From Macropodus opercularis (lineage: Eukaryota; Chordata; Actinopteri; Anabantiformes; Osphronemidae), in NCBI GenBank assembly GCA_030770545.1, contig CM061091.1, forward strand, positions 5,091,501 to 5,155,500: 64,000 nucleotides of DNA. Reading direction: 5' to 3'. Numbering within the stretch: the first letter of the stretch is position 1; each line of letters begins with the position of its first letter. A program made the position numbers and the translations under genes. This document shows positions 47,291 to 59,690 of this stretch, one piece after another. A model generated the notes under the pieces. The model was not told the origin of the DNA, did no database searches, and saw only the letters and a list, made by a program, of their open reading frames with translations.

Positions 47291-48839
47291 GCTGGTTATA
47301 TTGTAATGTTGAAACTAACTGAAAACAAACAAACAAAAACTCTTCTAAAGCACAGTTGAAACGAAAGAAAGAAAATCCCAAACTTACAATATTTTGTTAC
47401 AAAGAAGTTATTATTATATGCATTTATATTACACATGGTGAAATATTTACATTTTTGTCACACAACAGCTATGAGGCCGTGTCCAGCCAGGTGGATTTTT
47501 CCTTCAGGGGTTGGTGGTTAGCTGACGTATAGAGATAGAAACCAAAGCCCCAGTTATATTTCTAGAGCTCTTTTGTTATTAATATGCAGTTTGTTATCTC
47601 TTATACATCTATTTATTCTCAGACACGTCACCCCTCTTCAAATGTGTGTGTGTACTTCGTCCCGTGTAGTTTATTTACAAAGCAACCCTTTTCCAGTATA
47701 TTACTAATATTGTTTTGATTACAGGGACCTGTTCATAACTGGTTCATCTGGGGAAAGCTTATGTGTGTGTCATCCTGAACATGAATATGACCATAGACAA
47801 AATGAAAATATGATTCCATTAAGTTTTGTTTAATGTTTACGTGGTGAGTCACTGCTGAGACTCCAGACTCTTTTGCTTTAAAGTAATGACTCATGTGGCA
47901 GCAGACTGTGAAAGGACAACTTTAGCACCAGGAAGCCAGACAGATTCTCTTGTTGATTTCTTTCTTGTTCTTTGTCTTTGCTGAATAGAGATCTATACTG
48001 TGTTGTTTCTATCAATGTCAGATAGCAGCTCGGTGTCCGTTCGGTGATGGCACTCCTACTGGGGAGGACTTAGTGATTAGAGCAGACAGGTGTTCTGAGT
48101 CCTTGGAGAAATAAAGAAAAAGAAGCCATCGATGGCAACATGCAGCCATCATGGAGGAACATCCATAAAATAGATCATGGCGAAGAGAAAATGGATAAGA
48201 GCTAGGGGCCAGGAAGATACAATGCATTGATCAGGGAATCATTCCTGGCTGCTAAACTGAAGTTCACTCAGTGTGGGAACGTGCTAGATTGTCTTCAGGG
48301 AAATTCAAACGTTCTTTAAAGGGCAGTGTTATTTTCATTATGTACTGGAGATTCATTTTCGATTTGTTACGTGATTCCTCATTAACGTATTGTCATAAAA
48401 TATGAAAAATTACAATAAAGGCAAACAGCAGCTGTTACAGCAAACAATGTGTAGTGTTCATCCTCACTCATACTGTATGATACATGCCCACAAAATATTA
48501 TATACAACCCAAAATAGTCTAAAGGCCACTTGCAAAGTATTGTATTATTACTAATACAATTAGTACTGAGCTGTCTAGTCATTGATTAAACGTTGATTTC
48601 AATGTGTTGAAGTCATTTTACTTCCTCCTGTCCTCAGTTTGGCTATAAGCCACATTGTACAGAGGAAATATATGCCAGCTTTTTAAGGCTAATATGCAGC
48701 ATAGCAGTGTTAACATGACAAATATTTGTGTCAGGCAAAAGTAAACACGCGTCCGTGACGCATCCAGTGCATAAAGAAGCTTAGTCTCTCGAGAGCTAAC
48801 AGATAAAGCTGGAGTGAGAAGTGGCAGTGGGAAGCCTTC
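47291..48839. other. Noncoding stretch, nothing recognised
   Basis: AT-rich, with an AAAC-repeat patch near 47325-47340. Minus frames 48227-48018, 48582-48382 and 48851-48618 are chance-like. Confidence 0.48.
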
Positions 48840-49150
48840 AGCTGTTAACATGGCGCTGTATGATTCTTGGCACTAGGTCCCGCAGGGCTCAGATTGAATC
48901 AGAAGTGTGAGTGCATAATTTCATCATATTACAGTGTGTCATCCTGACAGCAGAGTCGTGTCATCGTGGGAAAGCTAATTGGATTTGCTGGCTGACTGCG
49001 CTGCGGAGCAGCTACTGTGGGTCTGTCAGGAGAGTGACGACACGTCATGCTGGACTGCAGCGTGTCAGCAACCGTAAAGAAACTCCGAATGTCATACGAC
49101 TGGTGAATCTGTCACCCTGGCATCACACCACAGTCACCACAAAGGCATAA
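48840..49150. promoter_or_regulatory. Conserved-looking noncoding block
   Basis: GCATAATTTCATCATATTACAG (48912-48933), GAAAGCTAATTGG (48970-48982) and a CpG-bearing segment (48998-49050). The plus frame 48911-49150 is open across it but unrecognised. Confidence 0.26.
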
Positions 49151-49799
49151 AGTGAATGTTTTATGTCTTACTGAACTTACCCAACGAGCAGTCAAACCAC
49201 AAAATTATTATTTTACACAATCATTTTCTGTCCTCTGTGTCGAAACTGTCACAACTTAACCTGGAAATTCTGCATATTTTGAGCCTTTTTGAAAACACTT
49301 CATAAGGTTGGATTCACCATGTGGTTGTAAATAGATGAGGCACAGGCCCTGGGTGAAAACAGCTCTGGCAGAGCTAAAGAGTGATTTACTGTATTCAGCA
49401 CTGGGCCTGTTCTTTTCACAGAGAAATGGGCTAAACTGAAAGAGGAATAAACGTCGCTTTCCCCCAGTTTTCCCAAGCATTGCTCAGATTCATTATGTGC
49501 ATAACTTACTTAATAGCATTCCTTCCTTGTACACTTCACGCCATGCCTACTCACCATGCGCTGCAAAGGCTTTATATGCTTCCAGTGTTATGGGAAGGCT
49601 CACATTTGGAGGGGTCCTCAGGGTGGTGTTAGAGTGGCTAAAACATTTTTTTTAATATTCCTGACGTGCGGAAGGACGTCGAGAAGAAAAAATGCACTTT
49701 TCCCTCTTCACAGGACAGCGGACACAGAGAATATAGTGTTTTTGGACCATAAGCTTGTGGTGAGAAAGATTTTTGTTATAAAGAGTCCCCACAGCAAAC
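49151..49799. other. Noncoding stretch, nothing recognised
   Basis: No exon, repeat family or RNA gene recognised. The frames at 49256-49480 (minus) and 49556-49807 (plus) are unidentified. Confidence 0.48.
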
Positions 49800-50700
49800 A
49801 GAGCTGATTAATTCAGCCCTCCAACCCCCACCTCTGAAAATGATTCCCCCCACAGCACAGAGGCACTTGGGCATGTTTAGCGCAAATGTAATTACGGCCT
49901 CGGTAAGCGGCCAGCTTTTTAAAGAACCCCTTCTCCTCCTCTCTCACTTCAATACCTGATGATGTCATGGCCCTTTGTGGGGTCGCAGAAACTCCTCAAA
50001 TCAACTGCCACTCATGACCTTTTTCTTTCAGTTTTTTTTCCTCTACCCCCCTTTGCCCAACTCTTTCGTCCTCTTTTTCTTTCTCTGGTTCATAACTAAA
50101 GTTCCCTTTATGGGCTGATCAAGCAGCCCCCTCCCATTGGCCTGCTTTTGGAGCCACTTTATGAGAAATGCATGCCCCTGTTTAAATGTATTGATAGTCC
50201 TCATAGACGTCCCAGTCTTTTGTCCTCCTGGCCTGGTGAAGTCTAAAAAGTTCCAGAACATGGAGAAAGGACCCAGCATACGGCTTTGTGCTGACAATCC
50301 CACCTCTAAACATATTTGACTACAGACATATTGCAGTTTGACAGACCAGTGCAATGCTGCTTGGAGAATTTCACCCATTTTATTGCCACTCTGAGTGGCA
50401 AAAAGGAATGTAATCTGGCAAACAAATGTTGTGACAGACAGCTTGTCTGGGGGATTTTATGGCCCGTCTGTGCTGTTGGTACATACACCAGCCACAGTAA
50501 CACAACAGTTAATGCCGCCGGCAATTATACGTTTAGTTTGTCATACACATTTAAAGAAATGTGTGGACTCTTTTGTTCCACATACTGTTACTCTTGGGTG
50601 TGTGAATCTAATTAAAGATCGACCATGGCACGTTTTAGCCCAGGCTAATTACGGCTCCGCGCTAACCCCAGACGCACACATGCAAACCAAATGATTGACA
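49800..50700. promoter_or_regulatory. Conserved-looking stretch with overlapping chance frames
   Basis: GCGCAAATGTAATTACGGCC (49881-49900; TAATTA core) is the clearest motif. Frames on both strands (50378-50043 minus; 50316-50615 and 50395-50694 plus) overlap without recognisable domains, and GCTAATTACGGC recurs near 50643-50654, resembling the first motif. The two TAATTACGGC words 750 bases apart suggest related homeodomain sites. Confidence 0.28.
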
Positions 50701-51120
50701 AATTATTGGGAACGCATATGAGGGAACAAAAGTTGCCAGTGTATTGAACCTTGAAAAACAGAACTGATATGTCTCAAGTCCTAAATGTAGGGAATTAATA
50801 CTATTTAAATGATAATAATAATTTATGATGAATATGAATTGCATGGAGCACAGCGGTGCAGTAAAGTAAACATAAACTAGAAGATAAACGTTCATCATAG
50901 TAGCTGTGTTTGCATAGTAAACAAACTCCATCGCCCTGTGGTGCTGAATGCTGAGAAACCTCCCTGCAAATTTAATGTTCAAGTTACTCATGTCACGCAG
51001 CTACAATGATTTGTTGTCGCTTTAGATTAAGTTAAAAAGCCGAAATAAAGGTGTGAATGCCAGTGTGTGTGTGGTAAAGATAACAGGGGAACAGTCTTAA
51101 AGCGTTTGTTTATGTCTTCC

Positions 51121-51470
51121 TTTCACATTCATTTCCCAGCACATGCTTTCTGGTACTGTTTTCCGCCGTATGGTTGCTATGCAGCGCAGACTCCACTCTT
51201 TTCTGTTGTCCTTTACCCTTTTTGCTCTCGTCATGCAGACATCTTGCACAAAACAAATGAAAGCGTCAGAGCAGGTCCGTGGAGCTTTTCTCCCTCAGTG
51301 GGGACGTTTTCTGTGCCATACGTATAGTTTATTTCTAATTATGGTTGCCAGTGTGGGAGAGAAATTGGGGAGGCATTCTTATGTCCTGTGGCCTGATTTG
51401 CTATCTCCTTCCATGCTCCTCTCTTCATCTCTCCTCATCCAAGTGATTACAGCACACTTAAATGCCTAAT
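51121..51470 (+). other. Candidate exon with signal-peptide-like frame, unidentified
   Basis: A strong acceptor-like pyrimidine tract (CTTCCTTTCACATTCATTTCCCAG) ends at about 51139. Soon after, a plus frame contains MQRRLHSFLLSFTLFALVMQ (from 51179), a short basic start plus hydrophobic core of the kind seen in secretory signal peptides. The frame runs on to 51469 but loses protein-like character, and the only donor-like GT nearby is poor. No family recognised; bases 50701-51120 hold nothing recognisable. Confidence 0.17.
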
Positions 51471-51940
51471 TGGCTTTACTCCTTATTAGCAATACAATTA
51501 TACAGGCCTTGGGATTCTCATGTGTGCAGCCATCTGTAGAGAAGAGACACCATTCAGATCTATCCATAATTCAAACTATAGTTAGTCTTCCCGTGGCAAG
51601 CCTGGGCCTTTGTGATGGTTCTATGGTTCTTATCCCGGCTTGCAGGGCCCCTTTCTCTGCTGTCTTTTGATCGTTACCTCACCTTTGTCCTGGATTAATA
51701 GAAACCTTACAGATAACATAAGCCATTATTATTCATTTGTTGCCAGTGTGTTAGTAGTGATATATTTTGGTGGGTTTCAAATTGTGTTTTTAGAAGAATA
51801 AATTTGTTTTGCTAATTGCCTTTTTTAGTTATTGTAGACTTGTTGCATATAAACACTCGTTCTTTGCTTCTGCAGTTTAGCAAGATAAACGCGTTAGATG
51901 AAAACCAGAAACTATTATCTCATGTTGGCAGGACCTTCAC
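51471..51940. promoter_or_regulatory. Weak conserved-looking block
   Basis: CCTAATTGGC, CAATACAATTATACAGG (51491-51507) and CATAATTCAAACTATAG (51564-51580) in unique sequence; no recognised coding. On the minus strand a short ATG-initiated interval near 51740-51686 ends in a donor-like AAAG|GTGAGG, which is probably coincidence. Confidence 0.22.
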
Positions 51941-52340
51941 GTGATCTGAGGGAAGTCACTGAACTTTGGCACATGTGATGGATGGATTACCTTAGCCAGC
52001 TATATTAGAGTACGCTGTTGCTGAGGTTCATTATCAGTGGCTGTATCTGCACACCTAGCGTTCTGCCAGTCTGCCTGGGGTCTTCCTCTGCAGTAACTAG
52101 ACGGTTCTGATAGTATCTAATGACAAGGCAGACACCCAGGTTCCTGATGCCATTATCAAAAGTGGCCTCATCAATCAGACGGCAGAGTGACAGGGGATGT
52201 GTGTGTGATGACAGGACAGACTGGTGATGAGAAGGCTGGCGTTGGGGAAAAGGGTGGGATGAAGAGATGATGGGTGGATCAGAGACAGCAGACAGGAAGA
52301 GGCGGAGAGTACGTAGCTTTAATGAGGCGGCCCACCTTTT
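51941..52340. promoter_or_regulatory. Conserved-looking noncoding block (candidate enhancer)
   Basis: Unique sequence rich in GATA-, TGAC- and CATTATCA-type words (GCTATATTAGAGTACGC, 51999-52015; GATGCCATTATCAAAAGTGG, 52147-52166; CATCAATCAGACGGC, 52169-52183). No frame. Confidence 0.3.
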
Positions 52341-54159
52341 AGCCCCGTCGACTTAGTGAGAGGTGATGTTCCTGGGGTGTGGCAGAGCGCAGCAGAACAA
52401 CCCCCTCAGTCAGTTGACACCCTCAGATTACTCGACTATTACTTCCTACATCTGTCTTCTCAAAGCAGCTCATTTAATGCAGTTTCCCTAGTTTTCATGT
52501 CCACAGGACCATTTACAGAACTGCTTCTAACAAAACAGCACTGCATTGTCATGCTCTCCGAACGGTCAGACCTTTCATAACCATAAAAAAATCAATTTTT
52601 ACACAACAGGGGTCATTCTGTTTTTCGACATCAGTGTCAGCGTGAAGAAACAGGCATTACTCAATGTACATTTTGCATGCATCAATTGTTCGATGGGATT
52701 TCCATAATCCTGCATTCTTACACTTTCAGGACATATTGCATCTGAGCTCAAAGGCACACTTGTGTTGCTCAAGCACAGGAAATTTCCAACATGCTGAATG
52801 AACTCTCGAGCGCTGTGGAGGAAGGGGACTGAGTTTACGCTCACGCGGATTAACATGTTTGGAAATTCTAACTCTCTCCATCTGACATCTTTGTGTGAGA
52901 AGAAAAGCAGAGAAACCTTTGACAACGACATTTTTCACATGATCTGGGCCGGATGAAAAAGTGCCTTTGAAAGGCAGTGAAGCCCAGGAAAATTGTTTGT
53001 TGACCACACAGCAACCATCGCATTGCGGCTGTCAGGCCAGTGTGGCATGAGGAATTCCTTTGGGAAACAGATTAATAGTTCATTTTCATGGCAGTTTCAC
53101 TGAGAATGAGAGGCGAAAAAGACAGAAGGAGAGGTGAGTGAGGAAAACATTTCATCGTCATTTGATCATTTTACGAGCATTTTTTCAACCTTCAACAAGT
53201 GAAAGTTGTAATAAAAATTAGAAAATGAAGTGGGCATTGTATAACCATATGCAAATGCATTGCTTTCAGATAAAGGCTGCTCTGCATTTCCACAGGAGTT
53301 GCTTCGAATGGACGTTTTGTTTTCTCAACTTGATTACAATGTTATCCGGAATGCACCCTCAGCGACAAGGAAGTTTAAGACCGCTGCCCCATCCTCACTT
53401 TCCCATGATCTCCTCGTATTTTATCAGCATATAACTGCAGCAACAATGGTCTTCCTTTGCAGAAATGCGTTGCATACTTTTCCTGAATATATCTGAAATG
53501 ACATGGAAATGAAAACATGCTTACGCCTGCTCTGTTGTCTGTCACTCATGGGAATGTTTGCGTATTCAAGGTTTTCGTATTCTTTTCAGTGCAATCAGTG
53601 GTAGAAATAGGATTATGCTTTTTTTTATTGTAGTCAAAATTATTTTCATTTCTAAAACTAAAAAAGCACCTTTGTAATAACAGTAAGACATAGAATAGTA
53701 ATATATTAGATGGCTGACAAAAAAACAAAAAGAAAAAGTGGTAAAACTTTATTTTGTTCTTTTATGGACATGCAGTGTTTAAGCACCAAATAATCCGTAG
53801 ATAATCTGTGTAGTTGCGAAAAGGCAAGGACAGCACATTCTTTTACAGGATGTGCTAAGTATTCATTTGGAACCAGAACATTAGTCTTTATTTGTTGCAG
53901 GCATCACACTTTATTGGCTTGAGAACGCGCTCAACAAACACTAACAAATCACTTTCCCAGGCCACAGTAGGTAACGGCGTAAGTAGCGCAAACTTTTGTC
54001 TTTTCCCAAACTTTTTGCACTAGTAATTGTCCTAAGTGCAGGTATCAATCACAGTCTTTGCCATTTACTGTACATTATCCCCTACATTAGCTCGGTAGAG
54101 TTATGTGTGTGAGTGGGCACGGTGTGCATGCATGTGCTGCACGCTGTGGTGTCTCTGCG
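52341..54159. other. Noncoding stretch, nothing firm
   Basis: A consensus donor-like AGAG|GTGAGTGA lies at about 53131-53138, with a short Arg/Lys-rich frame upstream, but no gene structure could be built. T- and A-runs occur near 53621-53628 and 53719-53736. Confidence 0.45.
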
Positions 54160-55070
54160 TGCCTGTAGCTTGAGAACAAGGCCTGTGCTCCACAGTAGAT
54201 CAAGCCCTCGCTAATGGCACATGATGCTGCAGCAGACTCAAAATGAGCCACGTAAAAGAGTGACATTATCGATTGCGCCTGGTGAGTCGTGTGGCCTCCA
54301 AACACCTGCGATTTTAATGGCGGGCTTACTTTTTCATGGTTGTGGGAATAAATCACAACATAGCTGTGCTGGATCAAGAGGTCCCAGCAGTGTGACAGAA
54401 AGCTCCATCACATTTTATACTGTGTTAATAATGTCAGATGTATGTGGGGGAGAAAGGACCCTGCATGCATTCATCACGGGGGAAGACCGGACAGGGTGTC
54501 AGACTGGGAGACAGACTCCTCCATTGAGCTTTCTGTCATCCCTCCACAGACTCAGACAGAGACTGTGTGGATCTATATAAGCTCCGTGCGACACAACATA
54601 CAATCTGTCTGCTGGGCTTTGCCTGGGAAAAGCTGCTCTCAATAGCGCTAAATTTGAGCTGAGGAAACATTCGTCAAGACATATGCTTTTATTCTTGCCA
54701 TCAGAGAGGTTAATGGGATTAATTCACAGTTTCCATCACTTTGAAATGTAACTATAAATAATTCATAGTCCGAACGGAGAGCCTTTACTTCATTCTCTGA
54801 AATTATATTCACTCCAATTCAGTTTGATAGATGACGTGCACGAGGAAGATATTGAAATTCACAGAAACAATTAAACCGCTTGGTTTTTGCAGACGCCGGC
54901 CTGTGACACCACCACTTCTGCTCCTCACGCTGTTTAAAGCAGATCATTTTACGATGCGCCTCATGCCAAATCTATTCCAGCATGCCTTCCAGGAAATTCA
55001 CTTATTCTGGTCCGCCTTACCAAGAAGAATTCACTTAGGCATTGGCTTTTCTTAATCTGATATGAATCAC
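54160..55070. promoter_or_regulatory. Large conserved-looking cluster
   Basis: GCTAATGGCACATGATG (54210-54226), CATTATCGATTGCGCC (54265-54280), GCGATTTTAATGGCGGGC (54308-54325), GGTTAATGGGATTAATTC (54708-54725; K50-type GGATTA) and AATAATTCATAGTCCGAACGG (54757-54777) over 900 bp. The plus frame 54221-54580 (119 codons) crosses it but is unrecognised. Best read as enhancers. Confidence 0.36.
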
Positions 55071-55129
55071 ACAATTTCCTACAAATACAGATATCTTTAA
55101 TATGCACATCTTGTCTGTAAGATCAGCAA

Positions 55130-55500
55130 AGGACTCCTCACTTGTCTTCTTTCTGTTTAGACCCAAGGCTGTGAACAACAGGTTCTGTAGTGAGCAGCAG
55201 ATCTGTACAATTATTACAACCTCTTGGAGCGATAACATTTAAGCATCCATCCCTGAAGGCCCTTAAAGACTTTGACCCTTTGCACTCTCTTGCAATGTGG
55301 CTAATGCAGATTACAACGGTCTGACTGTGGAGAGCCCTCCTCACAGCTGCTCCCACCTCTCCCAGTCTGCACGGCTGCAATCTAGCAGGCTGGGCCACTG
55401 GCTTCCCTCTGGAGGCTTTGAAGCAAAAAGTCAATAGAAATTGAACAAAAACTCTGCTAAGAAGGTATAAGAATAATAATTCAGAAAAATGCAGCGCTTC
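55130..55500. promoter_or_regulatory. Conserved-looking block inside a minus open frame
   Basis: A 121-codon minus frame (55503-55138) spans it, but its translation shows no domain and the nucleotide texture (GTACAATTATTACAACC, 55205-55221; AAAAAGTCAATAGAAATTGAAC, 55425-55446) looks noncoding and constrained. Confidence 0.28.
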
Positions 55501-55919
55501 CAAGCCACGCGTGTGAGGGCGAGGTGGAGGAGACAGAAGCTGGACGCAGTGAGGGGCCGCTCACTTTGTCACACAGGAATTGGCACCTTCACACTTTGTC
55601 TCGCTCACCGCCAGTGGCCTCATTCGAGTTTAGGCCGAATCGGCTGCCAGAACAACACAGACATTACACTCACGGCGTGTTACAATTTATGATTTATGTA
55701 AAATTGTTGTTTTAGTTATGTCAACTTTGAACTGCAGTGACAGTGATGAAAAGCGTGATTGTTACTTTTCATTAGCGGCAGCCCGTTTTCGGTACCTTTG
55801 TAGAGTTAGGAAAGGGGCAGAATAGCAGCAGAGGATTATTTTGGACAGTATCCAAGCCACAGGATTTATTATGCCATGTCAGTGAATTGCTCTCTGTATT
55901 GAATATATTCGCTCTAAAC
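55501..55919. other. Noncoding stretch, CpG-bearing at its left end
   Basis: A CpG-bearing patch (55507-55640) with overlapping plus frames, then AT-rich sequence. Nothing recognised. Confidence 0.4.
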
Positions 55920-56290
55920 TAATTGACCAGTATGGTGCGAGGCACTGAATTAGGCAAATGGGCCCAGGATGTGAAGTTGGACTTGATTTATTACTTTGAA
56001 TGCAACTGAAATCAATGGCTCAGCTCCCCAAAACCATTGCATTTCCCAGCTGAAATCATTGTTATGCTTAAGAAAAGAGAGATTATGCAGGCTTAATGAG
56101 TTTCACTGGTTGAATGTGCTTGTGTGCCATTCAGGGGCGAAATCATATTTAATGGCTGACACTCAGTTCATGGCAGGTCCTCCTTTTTCTCAGTGGCAGG
56201 TCACCTTCGTCACCGGGAAGGCCCTTTCAGAGGGGAGGGCCAAAGATAGGGTCCTACATTCATGAAAAGGGAAGCACAAACGCTGCGCAT
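55920..56290. promoter_or_regulatory. Strong conserved-looking noncoding block
   Basis: GCACTGAATTAGGCAAATGGGC (55942-55963), GATTTATTACTTTGAATGC (55985-56003), CTGAAATCATTGTTATGC (56051-56068) and GATTATGCAGGCTTAATGAG (56081-56100) flow on without interruption. The plus frame 55996-56265 crosses it but has no recognisable domain. Candidate deeply conserved enhancer. Confidence 0.38.
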
Positions 56291-56860
56291 GAGAAATGAA
56301 ATGGGAGAAAAGCTGTTGATTTGCACACAGCACTGCAGCTCAGCTTAGTGTTGGCTGTAGGCTTCTGGCGGCTGACCTCACTGTGCCAGACTGGGCCCTC
56401 GCTTGTTTTGGGAGACGCTTTTTGTTTCTCCTGCTCAGGAAGAGCAGGCTAAATTTCATTTTAGCCTCGACAGAGCAGTTGCCGTGGCTTCTAGGTGAAA
56501 AATGTAGGAGATGGCTAATAAATTAAGACGTTCTCTTTCTTCTGTCTCAGAGCTGTTTGTCTCACTGTCTGAAAAAGTCCCCAGTTATATTTTCACAACT
56601 GAAAATCTCATTCATTTGCAAATTGAGCCTTTACAATTAATTAGTTGAGACAGAAATCGTACGAGCTGGATAAAGAAAGTAAAAACCGGCTATAATTTGG
56701 CTTTTGCCTGACAGCATCACCCTAAATTGTAGTTTTCTGTAAGGTCCTCTCTTTTCCTTACTTGTTGGATCTTCAAAGCTGCTCATAGTAACCACTAATG
56801 CTCTTGCGGAGAATTTTCTCTGAACTTTACATCACTAGTTTCATGGCGTCGCTCAGTAAA
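56291..56860. promoter_or_regulatory. Conserved-looking noncoding block
   Basis: GGCTAATAAATTAAG (56513-56527), CATTCATTTGCAAATTGAGCC (56610-56630, octamer-like), ACAATTAATTAGTTGAGAC (56633-56651; TAATTA core) and CCGGCTATAATTTGGC (56687-56702). No coding frame. Confidence 0.36.
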
Positions 56861-56989
56861 TTTTGTACTGGAGGAACACAGACCTTGTGTGAATAGTAAG
56901 ATTTATGTCTGTGGCTTACAGTCCTTAAAATGTATATCGATCAATTTGTTATGATTTGTAAAAACCTTGGATGTAAACACATCAATTTC

Positions 56990-57360
56990 CATACAACAAT
57001 GAATGCAGCTTCTGTAATTTGACCCCTTGTCAATAGAACATGCTCATGTTAGGAACTATGCATTAACATGACCAGTTATGAGATCAACAGTCCTTGGCTG
57101 GCAAATGCAAAAGACCATCCCAGCTTATTCCAGTTTAATAAGCAATGAATCCACTTTATTGATTATTCACTGCTAATATGCTGCAGCTAAAATCAATGCG
57201 CAGCCCAGCTTTCATTTCAATATAAATCCAATTATTGCTATTGCTAAAGCTGAAGAAATTAGCAGGGAAATAGATTGCTGTGTTATTTTCATTTGCCCAT
57301 ATATAATGAACTCAACAGTCTTTGTTTAGTACATTCATAACATTTAAAGTGTAAGTAATG
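56990..57360. promoter_or_regulatory. Strong conserved-looking noncoding block
   Basis: ACTATGCATTAACATGACC (57056-57074), CAGTTTAATAAGCAATGAATCC (57131-57152), TTATTGATTATTCACTGC (57157-57174), AAAATCAATGCGCAGC (57189-57204) and ATATAAATCCAATTATTGC (57220-57238) form a continuous AT-leaning motif field with no open frame. Among the best enhancer candidates. Confidence 0.42.
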
Positions 57361-59059
57361 TCTTTTTATAGCAGTGCAACTTCATGTGTTATTTTAATGC
57401 TGGAAATTGTCATAGAATAAGTCTAATATGTTATCTGTTTAATGATATTAGCAGATTTAATTCAATCACTTTAATTGTGTGTTTATGATTAACTGTATTT
57501 GATTTAACAAGCCCTTATTTAGGGACCAGGCAGGGCCTCACCTAAAGCAAGCAGAAGTATGCTTCTACATTCCTCAGTAGACTTCTATTAAATCCACTCC
57601 TTAAGTCTCTCTAATCACCTGGTTACACATAGCGCTGCTTGTTTTTTCAAATCATCTCTAGTTAGAGTGAGAAGTGAGGCAGACAGAGAGAGACATCATT
57701 ACTCTGTAATAAAGCATCCATATGGTGTAAATTTTGAGCTGGTGCAAATCCCTGCAGCTTAGCTGCAGAGCATTCTGGCAGAGAAGGGTCAGGACTAAAT
57801 GCGTCTGATTTAAGCAGGTTTCTTTTTTTTGCTGTCTATATTTCTGGCTTCACTGGCAGCTCTGTGCTTTGTGTTGGATGGTGTGTGATGTGATAGTGTC
57901 TGATCAGGCTTGAACTTTTGTCTTGTGACTTTTTGTTGTTACTATTATTCCTGTGTTTGTTGTTGTTATTGTTTTTGTTATTTGTTATCACTGTTATGGT
58001 GGATGTGTCTTGTTAAGCTGCTGAAGCACGTACATACACGTAGCTGTGTTTTAGACGTGTACAATGTCCAGGTGGAGGGTTGGGCCTCTCCCAGAACTGC
58101 TTCAGCTCTGGCTTACAGCTCTCTTGACATCATTCTATGGCATCTTTTCACTGGCTTTTCATCGTTGCATTGACTTTTTCATAAATTCTTTCTTGTTTGA
58201 ACTTAATAGAATACTATAGTTAAAGTCAGCTAGTAGCTTTATTTATAGACTTTATTCAGTGTGTGCTGCTTCACCAGCCTAAGAGGGAAACCCTGTGGAG
58301 TCTGTCGAAAGAAGCACTTATCAGCACCCGAAGCCAACTTTTTGCGTCGCAGTAGGGCTGCGTCCATCTGAAATGCACAGTGTGACAGTCCGCTCACTTC
58401 ATGCAGCTTGTGTCACTGGTTGTTTTCAGCTGTCTTCTTTCATTCCTTACAAAACTTTTTGCTTGTACAACTAAACACAATGCTATAAATGTCTTTGAGT
58501 AGAGAGAGCGAGAGTCTAAAAGTGTGCTGTGTTATGTTCATGTGTGTGTTCATTACGTCAAGACCGCAAAATGCTAGGAGATAAAGAGAAAAGCCAGTTA
58601 GCTCCAGAAAGAACGAGGCTGTGAGGGGAGACGCTTTGTTCCGGTCAATGAAGGTGGTTTTGTGTCAGGCGCAGTAAAATTCTTCAGCAGCTTCAACCAT
58701 GGCCACAGTCAGAGGTAATGTTACACTGAAGCCTTCTAATCTTGATAGTGTCTTTGTTACATATTGCACTGGTTGATGAGGGCAGGAGCGGTAAAGGTCT
58801 TAGAGGGCTGGGAGATCACACAGACAGGAAGTGTGTGAAGCAATGCATTGACTGACTAATCGTTTGAAACACTTGAAGGCACGAAACTTATGCTGAACCT
58901 TTTTTCTACCCCACGTCATAATTAGCATTATGTGCTAAATTCATTATAGAACAGCAATGTATTCACCAAGTTAAAGACAAGCGCAGAACAGGAATGTTGC
59001 CCTCTCTCTCCATCCCCCAGTTTGATGTCTTGTACTTAGCCAAACCTTAGTCACCCTGG
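57361..59059. other. Noncoding stretch with TTG-rich patch
   Basis: A TTG/TTA-rich low-complexity patch at 57930-57990 makes the Cys/Tyr/Phe-rich frame at 57910. Nothing else recognised. Confidence 0.46.
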
Positions 59060-59340
59060 TCCTGAAGGCTGTGCCCCTAATTATGGAGCAGCTGTAATTA
59101 CAGAACCTGTATGGAGAGAGAAGAAAACCTAAATCCAGCCATTGTACATGTAGATGACTCCCCTCTGATGATACCTACTTTTTCAACATTGAGAGGCACA
59201 AATAATCTCATCAAAGTGAACAATGCCCCCACACCTGCCTCCTACACTTCTGTCCAATTACATGCAGCTAAACATTAGGTCTGCGTGCTGTACCTCTCTC
59301 GACATTGGCCTCACATTATCCGCACGCTTAAAGCGCTTAA
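59060..59340. promoter_or_regulatory. Conserved-looking noncoding block
   Basis: GTGCCCCTAATTATGGAGCAGC spans 59071-59092 (TAATTA core), followed by GCTGTAATTACAG and CAATTACATGCAGC (59257-59270). No coding frame. Candidate enhancer. Confidence 0.33.
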
Positions 59341-59690
59341 AACGATGAGGCCTGTACCTGCTCTGCTCTTACTCAGATGTGCTAAGATCAATCTGCGACA
59401 TTCAGCATTGGCAACTGTTGTCTTTTACACTGAAACTGACATTGATGTCTTTATGTGTGGTTTTGGGCAAATTATTGAGCAGAAGGTTGTAATTTTACAA
59501 ATACAACAGTCACAGCTCAAATATATATATAAAAATACACATATAACTATATATTTTAAATTAAAGTAACCAAATTAAAAAAGTAATTATTAATTAAACG
59601 TGAAACACAAACTTGCGTTGTCTTATCAATCGTCTGTAAAGTCTGTATGTTATATTATTCATCAGCTGGTCATTTGCATCCTGGGGAGGA
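59341..59690. other. Noncoding stretch, AT-rich
   Basis: An (AT)-rich patch near 59520-59560 and TTAATTAAACG near 59590. Nothing recognised. Confidence 0.45.

Noticed and set aside
51686..51740. Short ATG-initiated minus exon ending in AAAG|GTGAGG
   Set aside because: Fewer than 20 codons and no partner exon; such pairings are expected by chance in 64 kb.
53040..53140. Exon ending at the consensus donor GTGAGTGA near 53134
   Set aside because: The upstream frame is short, begins after a stop, and is low-complexity Arg/Lys-rich; no acceptor of quality.
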